The position numbers were made by a program, and so were the translations under genes. From the NCBI GenBank assembly GCA_030654075.1, contig JAURYB010000073.1, positions 58,291 to 122,290 on the forward strand: a stretch of DNA of 64,000 bases. Direction: 5' to 3'. Below the pieces are notes generated by a model. That model made no database searches. It was not told the origin of the DNA and saw only the letters and a list, made by a program, of their open reading frames with translations. Below, piece by piece: positions 8,113 through 16,708 of the stretch. Positions within the stretch are counted from its first letter, which is position 1; every line of letters begins with the position of its first letter. This DNA is from Bacteroidales bacterium (GTDB lineage Bacteria > Bacteroidota > Bacteroidia > Bacteroidales > UBA4417).

Positions 8113-8175
8113 TGGAATTTGGGCCTTGGAATTTGGAGTTTGGGACTTGAAATGTGGATTTTGGGACTTGGAATT
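8113..8175 (+). repeat. TGGAATT/TGGGACT heptamer array, 9 units
   Basis: Nine consecutive 7-mers in perfect phase, nearly all starting TGG: TGGAATT, TGGGCCT, TGGAATT, TGGAGTT, TGGGACT, TGAAATG, TGGATTT, TGGGACT, TGGAATT. This is the right arm of the inverted pair in the asd-ribF gap. A weaker relative occurs at 53520-53610. Confidence 0.85.
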
Positions 8176-8222
8176 TCAAAAAGTAAGAATATAACTCGTT
8201 CTGAGAATAATCCGGTCCAACC

Positions 8223-9230
8223 TTACGATTTCACCAGCTCGTTATTCATCAGGTAAGCGGCAATCTGAACAGCATTGGTGGCGGCACCTTTGCGGAGGTT
8301 ATCTGCTACCACCCAGATATTGATGGTGTTAGGCTGTGATTCGTCGCGGCGGATACGGCCTACAAAAACCTCATCACGGCCTTCAGCATATTTGGGCATA
8401 GGATAAATGGATTTTTCAGGATCATCCTGTACCACAACACCTTTGGTTGATGACAAAAGTTTATTAATCCATTGCATCTCGAATTCTTTCTCAAACTCAA
8501 TATTTACCGATTCCGAATGGCCACCGGTCACAGGAACACGAACAACTGTAGCTGTAACTCGTATGGAATTATCACCCAGAATTTTCCTTGTTTCGTTAAG
8601 CAACTTGGTTTCTTCGGTTGTATACCCGTTGGCTTCGAAAGTGCCGCCGTGAGGGAACAGATTCAGGTCAATCGGATGAGGATAAACCATGTTGGTGCGT
8701 GTTCCGGCGCGTTCATTCATGAGTTGCTCCATGGCTTTCTGGCCGGTTCCTGAAACTGACTGATAGGTTGAAACAACGAGACGTTTGATTTTCAGATGCT
8801 GATGCAGTTGCGATAAGGCAAGTACCAGCTGAATTGTGCTGCAATTCGGATTCGCGATAATTTTAGTATTGCGGTTCAGCAGGGAAGCATTTATTTCGGG
8901 AACTACCAAAGGAATGTTTTCATCCATACGCCAGGCTGAGCTATTATCGATTACAAAGGTTCCGGCGGCAGCAAAGAGCGGAGCATATTGCAAAGAAATT
9001 GATGCCCCGGCCGAAAATATTGCAATATCAGGTTTCATGGCGATTGCATCGGTAATACCTACGATTTTACGGGGCATATTATTGAAAAACAGATTTTTGC
9101 CTACCGATTTTTCAGAAGCAACAGGTATGATCTCGGAAATTTTGTCGAAAGGGATATAGCGTGCTTCTTCCAGGACTTTAAGCATAACGCTTCCTACGAG
9201 GCCAGTGGCACCAACAATTGCAATTTTCAT
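8223..9230 (-). CDS. asd: Aspartate-semialdehyde dehydrogenase
   Basis: Asd reduces aspartyl phosphate to aspartate semialdehyde with NADPH, the branch point to lysine/diaminopimelate, threonine and methionine. The 335-residue protein starts with the NADP-binding loop IVGATGLVGS. It carries the catalytic cysteine in ANPNCSTIQ and the substrate-binding VVRVPVTGGHSESVNIEFE with its histidine, and ends at the usual length. It is separated from ribF by the inverted heptamer arrays and is divergent from the giant LTD protein gene. No signs of unusual composition. Confidence 0.95.
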   Translation of the reverse strand: MKIAIVGATGLVGSVMLKVLEEARYIPFDKISEIIPVASEKSVGKNLFFNNMPRKIVGITDAIAMKPDIAIFSAGASISLQYAPLFAAAGTFVIDNSSAWRMDENIPLVVPEINASLLNRNTKIIANPNCSTIQLVLALSQLHQHLKIKRLVVSTYQSVSGTGQKAMEQLMNERAGTRTNMVYPHPIDLNLFPHGGTFEANGYTTEETKLLNETRKILGDNSIRVTATVVRVPVTGGHSESVNIEFEKEFEMQWINKLLSSTKGVVVQDDPEKSIYPMPKYAEGRDEVFVGRIRRDESQPNTINIWVVADNLRKGAATNAVQIAAYLMNNELVKS

Positions 9231-9398
9231 ATATATTCTGATTAGTTGTTGTTTTTAACTGAAATTATCTCGAATCTTTAAAATGATTGAAACTGCTTTA
9301 TTGCTAAATAATTGCGATTTCATATCTTTACCAAAGAATTTATTTCAGAAGTGCAAAAATACTACATTTACGTTAATTGAATGTCAATCAATAGTAAT

Positions 9399-12300
9399 AT
9401 GCGAAAGATTCTGCTATTTATTATCAGTGTTATTCTATTCCAGGGCTTCGCCAGAGCACAGTTTGCTGATAGTTTCACCGATGGCAATTTTACTTCAAAT
9501 CCAACCTGGACCGGCGATGTAGCTTTATACAAAGTGAATACAGCGTCACAACTTCAGCTTAATTCAACAATTTCAGAAACAGCCGCCTTGTCGGCAGCCA
9601 GCAGCATGACACTCGACATGGAATGGCATTTTTGGATAAAATTAGCTTTTGCGCCATCTGATAACAACCTGGCCCGCATTTATTTATCTTCGGATCAGGC
9701 TGATCTGAAAGGACCGCTCAACGGCTATTATCTTAAATTTGGCGAAACCGGGTCAAACGATGCCATCGAACTTGTTCAGCAATCGGGAAATATACATACT
9801 GTTATTTGCCGGGGAACTGACGGGCTTCTGGCCGCTGCTTTTACCATCCGGATAAAGGTAGTCCGGGCTACAGGAGGCTCGTGGACAGTGTATGCCGATG
9901 AACTTGGAGGTACAAATTATAAAATACAGGCTTCCGGCACCGACAATACCTTCACAAATGGTTCATGCCTGGGCGTTTACAGCAAATTTACCAGCAGCAA
10001 CGGTACACGATTTTATTTTGACGATTTTTACGCAGGTCCCGTTATCGTCGACAATACACCGCCAATAGTGACATCGGTTCAATTGGAATCACTTAACAAC
10101 TTATCAGTTACTTTTAGTGAACCTGTCGAAGCAAGCAGTGCCAACAACATAAACAACTATTCTACAACACCCGGTTCGTTGGTTCCTCAATCGGCCACTC
10201 AGGATCCTTTTGACCCGTCAGTGATACATCTTTCGTATGCTCAGCGTTTTACCCCTGATGTTGTTTATTCGCTTGATGTTAAAAATGTAAAGGACCTTGT
10301 TGGAAATGTGATGACAGCAAGTCAAACGCCATTTAGCTGGCACCAGGCTAAGACGTATGATATTCTGATCAACGAAATTATGGCCGATCCAACGCCGCCG
10401 GTTAACCTTCCGGAAACAGAATATGTTGAATTATACAACCGTAGTGCCTTCCCGGTTGAACTGCAAAACTGGTCATTATGGCTTGGTACAACCGAAAAAG
10501 TGCTGCCCCAATACACCCTTCCGGCAGGAGGTTACGTTATTCTTTGTGATGACGGATCAAAACCTTTACTTGCACCATTTGGACCTGTGATTGATTTCAG
10601 CAGTTTTTCAGTAACCAATGGAAGCGGAACCAGTACGCTTAAGGATTTTGACGGGAATGTGATTCACACAGCCTCGTATGCCGAAAGCTGGTTCCAGGGC
10701 AGTTATAAAAAAGACGGAGGCTGGTCGCTCGAACAGATCGATCCGCTAAATCCCTGCGGCGAGTCCGCCAACTGGGCGGCATGCAGTAATGGGGATGGTG
10801 GAACGCCGGGGAAAGTCAATTCGGTGAATGCCTCAAATCCGGATCTGGATTCACCTTCTATAAGCAATATAATTATTAATGATAAAACACATCTAACCGT
10901 TTGGTTTACTGAATCATGCGACAGTGCAACTCTTTTGAATACGGCAAATTATATCATTGATAATGGAATTGGGAATCCAACCCGTGTTTGGACACACAGC
11001 CCTGATTATAAAATAGCTGATCTTACATTGTCTGCACCGCTGGTTGTCGGTGTTGATTATACTCTGACAAGTACGAATAATCTCACCGATTGTGCCGGGA
11101 ATGCTTTTTTAACTGAAGATGCAATGCTTTTCGGAATCCCTTTCCCTGATACAATTTCTCCAGAAGTTGTTTCGGTTTCACTCGAAGCGATTAACAAGCT
11201 ATCTGTAATTTACAGCGAACCAGTTGAATCAGCGAGTGCCACTCATTTCAATAATTATTCAAGCACTCCCGGTTCCCTGATCCCTGTTTCCGCAACGGTG
11301 GATCCGGCCGATCCGACTATTGTACATCTTACTTACTCTGTACGTTTTACTCCCGATGTTGTTTATACGCTCGATATTATAAATGTTAAAGACCTCGCCG
11401 GAAATGTGATAGATTCAGTCCAGTCGCCCTTCAGCTGGCACCAGGCTAAAACATTTGATGTGCTTATAAACGAAATTATGGCTGACCCATCACCGACTGT
11501 GAATCTGCCAGAAGCTGAATATGTTGAGCTGTATAACCGGAGTGCTTTTCCTGTAGATTTAAAATTTCTGACTTTTTGGCTGGGGACAACGGAGAAAGCA
11601 CTTCCGGGTTATACTTTACCTGCCGGCGGATATGTAATCCTTTGTGATGACGGCTCAAAAACTTTGCTTGAACCTTGCGGTTCGGTGATTGATTTCAGTA
11701 GTTTTTCCGTCACCAATGGAAGCGGTACACTTACGCTCAAAGACTTGGATGAAAATATTATTCATTCTGTTTCATATACCGAGGATTGGTACCAGGGCAG
11801 TTATAAAAAAGACGGTGGCTGGTCGCTTGAATTGATTGACCCGTTGAATCCCTGCGGCGAAGCTTCCAACTGGAAAGTCTGTAGCAACGAAGTTGGCGGT
11901 ACACCTGGCAAAGTTAATTCGGTAAATGCCTCCAATCCTGACCTGGTTCCGCCTTCTGTCAGCCGTGTTGGAGTCGACGATCCAACTCATATTACTGTTT
12001 GGTTTACCGAAACATGCGATAATTTAAGCATCTCAAATGTCGAAAATTATACTGTCGATAACAGCATAGGAAATCCTGTTTCTGTCAGCGTTCAGAGCCC
12101 GGGTTATAAAGTCGCTTATCTAACGTTGGCATCGCCTCTTGTTTCCGAAGTGATTTACTTGCTCACAAGTACAAGTAATATAAAGGATTGCGCGGGTAAT
12201 ACGCTTGTAAGCTCGAATTCAGTCCGGTTTGCTATTCCACAGGCGGCTGAAGCAAAGGATATTATAATCAATGAAATGCTCTTTGATCCTACTGCTGAAG

Positions 12301-13097
12301 GTGTTGATTTTGTTGAAATATTTAACCGTTCCGCAAAAGTAATTGACCTGAAAGACCTGATACTGGCAAATTACGATACGATAAACAATGTAATTACCGA
12401 TTACAACCAAATAAGCACGGAGCCTTACCTGGTATTCCCGGATGATTATTTTGTGCTTTCAACGGATAGTTCCGCAGTTAAGAAATGCTATAAAACCACT
12501 AATCCAAAGGCGTTTATCAATATGGCATCTTTCCCTTCGATGAATAATGAAGACGGAATTGTTGCCATTACCACCAAAGGCGGAGTTGTAATAGATGTAA
12601 CGGGCTATACTGCGGCGATGCAATACCCGCTGTTAACCAGCGTGGATGGAGTCTCGCTCGAAAGGATAAGTCCTGAAAGGGCTTCGGATGATGCAACCAA
12701 CTGGCATTCAGCGGCAGAATCTGCAGGTTTTGGAACGCCGGGGTATAAAAACTCGCAATTCGGGGTTACGGTAACGGATGAAAATGAGATCACCCTTTCG
12801 CCTGATATTTTTTCGCCCGACAACGATGGTTACAATGATTACCTGAACATAGCTTATTCTTTTAACGCTTCCGGAAATAATATCAGCATTACCATTTATG
12901 ATGCCAGCGGCCGCCTTATCCGCAACCTGGTGAACCATGAGCTATGCGGCACTTCAGGCGCTTTTGCCTGGGATGGAATTACCAACGACAGGACCAAAGC
13001 AATGATAGGAAGATATATTGTTTTTGTAGAAATATTCGATATGGATGGGAATGTAAAGAAGTATAAGAAGGGAACGGTGCTGGGTGGGAAGCTTTGA
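9399..13097 (+). CDS. Giant secreted lamin-tail-domain protein with gliding-type C-terminal domain
   Basis: From the ATG at 9399 (MRKILLFIISVILFQGFARA) this is a 1232-residue exported protein. A concanavalin-like N-terminal region is followed by alternating Ig-like and lamin-tail domains. The LTD signature (NEIMADP...EYVELYNRS) recurs near residues 316 and 685, and a divergent copy near 952 (NEMLFDPTAEGVDFVEIFNRS). Residues about 217-580 and 585-945 are a long tandem duplication with strong similarity at DNA level too. The last 100 residues (SPDIFSPDNDGYNDYLNI, TIYDASGRLIRNL, WDGI) form a CHU_C/FlgD-like C-terminal domain typical of T9SS cargo. The protein probably sits on the cell surface; its ligand is unknown. 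An ATG at 9381 is a possible alternative start. Confidence 0.8.
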   Translation: MRKILLFIISVILFQGFARAQFADSFTDGNFTSNPTWTGDVALYKVNTASQLQLNSTISETAALSAASSMTLDMEWHFWIKLAFAPSDNNLARIYLSSDQADLKGPLNGYYLKFGETGSNDAIELVQQSGNIHTVICRGTDGLLAAAFTIRIKVVRATGGSWTVYADELGGTNYKIQASGTDNTFTNGSCLGVYSKFTSSNGTRFYFDDFYAGPVIVDNTPPIVTSVQLESLNNLSVTFSEPVEASSANNINNYSTTPGSLVPQSATQDPFDPSVIHLSYAQRFTPDVVYSLDVKNVKDLVGNVMTASQTPFSWHQAKTYDILINEIMADPTPPVNLPETEYVELYNRSAFPVELQNWSLWLGTTEKVLPQYTLPAGGYVILCDDGSKPLLAPFGPVIDFSSFSVTNGSGTSTLKDFDGNVIHTASYAESWFQGSYKKDGGWSLEQIDPLNPCGESANWAACSNGDGGTPGKVNSVNASNPDLDSPSISNIIINDKTHLTVWFTESCDSATLLNTANYIIDNGIGNPTRVWTHSPDYKIADLTLSAPLVVGVDYTLTSTNNLTDCAGNAFLTEDAMLFGIPFPDTISPEVVSVSLEAINKLSVIYSEPVESASATHFNNYSSTPGSLIPVSATVDPADPTIVHLTYSVRFTPDVVYTLDIINVKDLAGNVIDSVQSPFSWHQAKTFDVLINEIMADPSPTVNLPEAEYVELYNRSAFPVDLKFLTFWLGTTEKALPGYTLPAGGYVILCDDGSKTLLEPCGSVIDFSSFSVTNGSGTLTLKDLDENIIHSVSYTEDWYQGSYKKDGGWSLELIDPLNPCGEASNWKVCSNEVGGTPGKVNSVNASNPDLVPPSVSRVGVDDPTHITVWFTETCDNLSISNVENYTVDNSIGNPVSVSVQSPGYKVAYLTLASPLVSEVIYLLTSTSNIKDCAGNTLVSSNSVRFAIPQAAEAKDIIINEMLFDPTAEGVDFVEIFNRSAKVIDLKDLILANYDTINNVITDYNQISTEPYLVFPDDYFVLSTDSSAVKKCYKTTNPKAFINMASFPSMNNEDGIVAITTKGGVVIDVTGYTAAMQYPLLTSVDGVSLERISPERASDDATNWHSAAESAGFGTPGYKNSQFGVTVTDENEITLSPDIFSPDNDGYNDYLNIAYSFNASGNNISITIYDASGRLIRNLVNHELCGTSGAFAWDGITNDRTKAMIGRYIVFVEIFDMDGNVKKYKKGTVLGGKL

Positions 13098-13174
13098 GGA
13101 AATCTGATGTTAAATAAAGAGTCATTCAATGAAATAGTGTAACAGTATAGATAGCGAAATTTTTCAAATCCAGA

Positions 13175-13206
13175 TTTGAGTTTTTCAACAAAATGTAATA
13201 ACTTTG
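13175..13206 (+). promoter_or_regulatory. Promoter of mazEF (TTTG - 20 bp - TAACTTTG)
   Basis: A TTTG at 13175-13178 is followed after 20 bp by TAACTTTG at 13199-13206. This is a full match to the Bacteroidota primary sigma factor promoter (-33 TTTG, -7 TAnnTTTG). The mazE ATG lies 22 bases downstream. The operon is expected to repress itself through MazE-MazF; no clear operator palindrome was identified. Confidence 0.65.
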
Positions 13207-13228
13207 TAGTCACATTCACAACATCTTC

Positions 13229-13474
13229 ATGGAAACATCTATTATTAAAATCGGCAATTCTAAAGGGCTTAGATTAAGCAAGTCCATTCTGGAAAAATAT
13301 AATATTGGTGAAAAGATCGAGATTATTCTTGAGAAAGGACGAATCATACTTAAACCAATCGAAAAGCCAAGAAAGAATTGGGAAACAGCTTTCCAAAAAA
13401 TGCGATTGGAAAATGATGACCAGTTATTGGTTAACGATGTGTTCGACAACGAAACTTTCGAAGAATGGAAATAA
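13229..13474 (+). CDS. mazE: MazE-type antitoxin (AbrB/MazE fold)
   Basis: This 81-residue protein begins with the swapped-hairpin AbrB/MazE DNA-binding domain (SIIKIGNSKGLRLSKSILEK, then EIILEKGRIILKPI). It ends in an acidic, flexible tail (NDVFDNETFEEWK) of the kind that wraps around MazF and blocks it. Its last 10 bases overlap the start of the mazF frame, so the pair is translationally coupled. MazE neutralises the toxin and, with it, represses the operon. Confidence 0.85.
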   Translation: METSIIKIGNSKGLRLSKSILEKYNIGEKIEIILEKGRIILKPIEKPRKNWETAFQKMRLENDDQLLVNDVFDNETFEEWK

Positions 13475-13788
13475 CACAATATTCGATAGTTCTGGTCAAC
13501 TTAGACCCGACTTTAGGCAGTGAAATAAAGAAGACAAGGCCGTGCGTCGTTGTTTCGCCTGATGAAATGAATAAGTATCTGAATACTATTGTTCTTGCTC
13601 CTATGACTACTAATCTCAAAAAGTATCCAACAAGGGTTGCTGTAGAACATGATAGAATGAAAGGCATGATTGTGATAGATCAAATCCGGACTGTTGACAA
13701 AGTCAGAATTCAGAAAGTTTTAGGCAGATTAACAAAATCTGAAATTAAAGCGTGTAAGGACATTATCAGGGAGACTTTTGTAAACTGA
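13465..13788 (+). CDS. mazF: MazF/PemK-type mRNA interferase toxin
   Basis: This 107-residue protein matches the MazF/PemK family: YSIVLVNLDPTLGSEIKKTRPCVVVSPDEMN at the N-terminus (conserved P-T-x-G-x-E and K-x-R-P-x-V-V-x-S), NTIVLAPMT, and the C-terminal DQIRTVDKVRI. The Arg and Thr that cleave RNA in MazF (here in KKTRPCV and the LAPMTT strand) are present, so the toxin looks intact. It lies immediately downstream of and overlaps mazE, and converges on the beta-mannosidase gene at the PUL edge. Confidence 0.9.
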   Translation: MEITQYSIVLVNLDPTLGSEIKKTRPCVVVSPDEMNKYLNTIVLAPMTTNLKKYPTRVAVEHDRMKGMIVIDQIRTVDKVRIQKVLGRLTKSEIKACKDIIRETFVN

Positions 13789-13853
13789 TAAAAGTCTGTT
13801 TCCTCCAGCGTCTTACACAAATATCAATATTTGATAAACTGACAAAATACGCT

Positions 13854-16454
13854 TTATTTCATTGTATCATACACCGTCAGATACACTAACCCTCTTTTAA
13901 ACTCCTCAATCCCAATCGTTTTCGGACAAGTTACAATAACAGACTCTCCCGGAAGTATATCCAAAAAATTATCCGAAAACTGAACTTCACTGTTGGTGCT
14001 GGTAAGGAAGAGGTTTTTAGCGAGGTTTTCGGAATGTATGGTAACTGAATATGCATCAGGATTTTCCTGAATATCAAGCTTGATAACCGGATTTGTTAGT
14101 TTAAGGTCTTTGACTTTGGCAAAGTAATGGTAATCCGTATCAATTAAATTTTTGCCGGATTCAAATGTTGCAACCAGCAAACATTTGGTTCTGCCAACAA
14201 GGCTGATCAGTTCAGTAGTGTCAGTCTCAAAAATAACTTCAGAAGAATTTGCGGGTAATTGCGTTTTAACAGATTCTTCCCAAAGCGTGATTCCCTGGAA
14301 ATCGATCAGTTTTAGTTTAAGCAATCCTTTTTGAGGAGCCATCAGATCCGAGATTCCAAAAATTTTGATTTTGCCATTCTCTTCAATTGTAGAGATAATA
14401 GTGTTTTTGAACGCGTCGCGGGAAAAATACTGCAAAGCTTTCCAGCGCTGGTAATAATCCATGCTGCTCCATGAGGCTACGGGCCAGCAATCGTTGATCT
14501 GCCAATACAGGGAACCCTGGCAATACGGCATTGCCTGCCGGTGTGATTCAATGGCCATTTTGATGCCTTCGGCCTGCAAAACCTGGCCGATATACAGAAA
14601 CTGTTCGAAGTCAGACGGGATTTTATAATCCGCTTCCATATATTGCTTTATGCGGAGGTTCCCGATTCCTGAGCGCTGATGCGAAGCCATAACTTCCGAT
14701 TCGATAGTGTAGTCGGAAGGAATGGTATATTTCTGAACCGTTTTAAATTCAGGAAACGACTGAAATCCGTATTCGCTCATAAACCGCGCTTTGTATTTGC
14801 GGAAATCGCTGAACGGATGAAGTCCGTGCCATACGCCCCAGTAATGCATATCACCGGAACGGGTTTCGTAACCGGCAAGCTTCTCAAATCCGGCTGATGG
14901 GGATGAATGCCAGTAAGGCTGATCCGGCGCAAAATCCTTTACAACATCGGGTAAAATATGATGAAAGACATCATCGTAAGCTTTCCAGATTATTTCGCGT
15001 TGCTGCTTGTTGTACAATTGCTTATAACCCCAGCCTGCTTTTTCGTCCCATTGAGCCCACATGGTTTCAATTTCGTTGTTGCCGCACCAGAGCGCAATGC
15101 AGGGATGATTACGGAGACGTTTCACGTTATCAATGGCTTCGTTTTTCACATTATCAAGGAAATCCGGATCGCCGGGGTACATGCTGCAGGCAAACATAAA
15201 ATCCTGCCATACCAGTATGCCGTATTTATCGCAAAGATCATAGAAAACATTATCTTCATACGTGCCGCCCCCCCAAACGCGAAGCATATTCATATTACTC
15301 TGAGCAGCTGTTTTAACAACTGCTTCATATTTTTCGGGTGTTACCCTTGGCAGAAAAACATCATTCGGGATGTAGTTGGCACCCTTCATAAATACAGGCC
15401 TTCCATTTACTTCAAAGTAAAAGCTCTCACCTTTCCCATCCGCATCGGGATTGCGAACAAGTTTGATGGTGCGTAAACCGGTTTGAACTGATTTGCTGTC
15501 GACTACAGCCTGATCATTTCCCAGAACGGCAGTAATTTTGTAAAGCATTTGCTCTCCGAGACCGTTAGGCCACCAGAGTTTTGGATTTTTAATTTCAAAA
15601 TCAACAGGATAAATATGAGTACCTTTTTGAATATATAATACCAGGCTGGTTGTACCAATGTTGTTTACTTTAATACTGATATTCTGTTTGCTTTCCCGGT
15701 CAGCTGATATTTCCACTTCTGCTTTCAACAGGGCTGATTTGACACCAAGTGAATTTTGCACAATGTGGATGCTTTCGATTTTTTGACTGTCCCAGGCTTT
15801 TAGATGTACTTTCCTCCAGATTCCTGAGGTAACCAGTCGCGGACCCCAATCCCAGCCAAAATGATACCCGGCCTTGCGTGTGTACATGCTTACCAGGTTA
15901 TTTCCCAGTCCGCCTACAACAGACTGATCATTGCCTGCAGGAAGTCCGAAACCTAAAACCTCCTGTTTCTGCAAGCCTATTACAACAGGTGATTTAAGTA
16001 AAATGCGCACCTGGTTTTCACCTTGTTTGAGATGATTTTTTACATCAATATTCCATGTCCTGAACATATTTTCGGCACTCAGCACCAGGTGATCGTTTAT
16101 GAATACATCGGCATACGTATCCAGCCCTTCAAATTCCATGGTAAGATTCTGCTTTTGGGCCATTTCGGCAGAAAGGCTGAAATTGGTGCGGTATTCCCAG
16201 TTCACTTTATCGATCCATTGGATGCTGCGTTCGTTCAGCCGGTAATACGGGTCTTCGATTTTTTTATTATTCAGCAAATCGGTGTGTACTGTTCCGGGCA
16301 CTGTTGCAGGAAGCCATGCGGTGGTTCCGGTTTGCCGGAATTCCCAGTTGTTATTCAATTCCATTGTTAAAACTGATGTTTGAGCATGGAGGGAAAATGA
16401 AATTGTCAATAGAACGAATGTTAAGAGCGTATTGCGCAACAGGTGTTTTTTCAT
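13854..16454 (-). CDS. GH2 beta-mannosidase, secreted
   Basis: With the ATG at 16454 (MKKHLLRNTLLTFVLLTISFSLHAQ, signal peptide) the protein has 866 residues, normal for exo-beta-mannosidases of GH2. The sugar-binding N-terminal domain carries PATVPGTVHTDLL and FEGLDTYADVFIN. The TIM barrel has the acid/base glutamate in LWCGNNEIE and the nucleophile in FMSEYGFQSFPE. Beta-mannosidase-type features are GANYIPNDVFLPRV and MLRVWGGGTYE. It releases terminal beta-linked mannose, presumably in the periplasm. It is the last gene of the PUL strand, with its own 250-bp upstream region holding a perfect 16-bp direct repeat. Confidence 0.92.
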   Translation of the reverse strand: MKKHLLRNTLLTFVLLTISFSLHAQTSVLTMELNNNWEFRQTGTTAWLPATVPGTVHTDLLNNKKIEDPYYRLNERSIQWIDKVNWEYRTNFSLSAEMAQKQNLTMEFEGLDTYADVFINDHLVLSAENMFRTWNIDVKNHLKQGENQVRILLKSPVVIGLQKQEVLGFGLPAGNDQSVVGGLGNNLVSMYTRKAGYHFGWDWGPRLVTSGIWRKVHLKAWDSQKIESIHIVQNSLGVKSALLKAEVEISADRESKQNISIKVNNIGTTSLVLYIQKGTHIYPVDFEIKNPKLWWPNGLGEQMLYKITAVLGNDQAVVDSKSVQTGLRTIKLVRNPDADGKGESFYFEVNGRPVFMKGANYIPNDVFLPRVTPEKYEAVVKTAAQSNMNMLRVWGGGTYEDNVFYDLCDKYGILVWQDFMFACSMYPGDPDFLDNVKNEAIDNVKRLRNHPCIALWCGNNEIETMWAQWDEKAGWGYKQLYNKQQREIIWKAYDDVFHHILPDVVKDFAPDQPYWHSSPSAGFEKLAGYETRSGDMHYWGVWHGLHPFSDFRKYKARFMSEYGFQSFPEFKTVQKYTIPSDYTIESEVMASHQRSGIGNLRIKQYMEADYKIPSDFEQFLYIGQVLQAEGIKMAIESHRQAMPYCQGSLYWQINDCWPVASWSSMDYYQRWKALQYFSRDAFKNTIISTIEENGKIKIFGISDLMAPQKGLLKLKLIDFQGITLWEESVKTQLPANSSEVIFETDTTELISLVGRTKCLLVATFESGKNLIDTDYHYFAKVKDLKLTNPVIKLDIQENPDAYSVTIHSENLAKNLFLTSTNSEVQFSDNFLDILPGESVIVTCPKTIGIEEFKRGLVYLTVYDTMK

Positions 16455-16540
16455 AAATTCAGGGTGGTGCTTTTTCTTTATACTACGGTTATAATTCAAT
16501 TATGTCCCGTCTGTAAGTCAATCCAAATTTCCGAAATTTA

Positions 16541-16621
16541 TTTTAACGGGCAAAACTAATTTTCCAATAAACTTTGTTGCCATCAAAGGTGTATAAAGTT
16601 ATTGCTTTTAACGGGCAAAAC
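16541..16621 (-). promoter_or_regulatory. Perfect 16-bp direct repeat upstream of the beta-mannosidase gene
   Basis: TTTTAACGGGCAAAAC occurs at 16541-16556 and again, identical, at 16606-16621 (65 bp apart). Both copies lie 87-167 bp upstream of the GH2 start, in the only gap longer than 200 bp at this end of the PUL. Direct repeats of this size suit an AraC-type or similar regulator. The binding role is an inference. Confidence 0.45.
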
Positions 16622-16708
16622 CGGAACTCAACTTTGACAGGATCGAAAAATACCAATAAATTACTCTAGTAAATGTGCTTCTCTAAATTCCGGGATTTAA
16701 AAGGACGG

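Noticed and set aside
7967..8150. Plus-strand 60-codon frame and the RibF extension over the same bases
   Set aside because: Both are translations of the AATTCCA/TGGAATT repeats.
14897..15476. Plus-strand frames of 100-172 codons inside the GH2 gene
   Set aside because: Antisense shadows of a well-conserved enzyme, without signals of their own.
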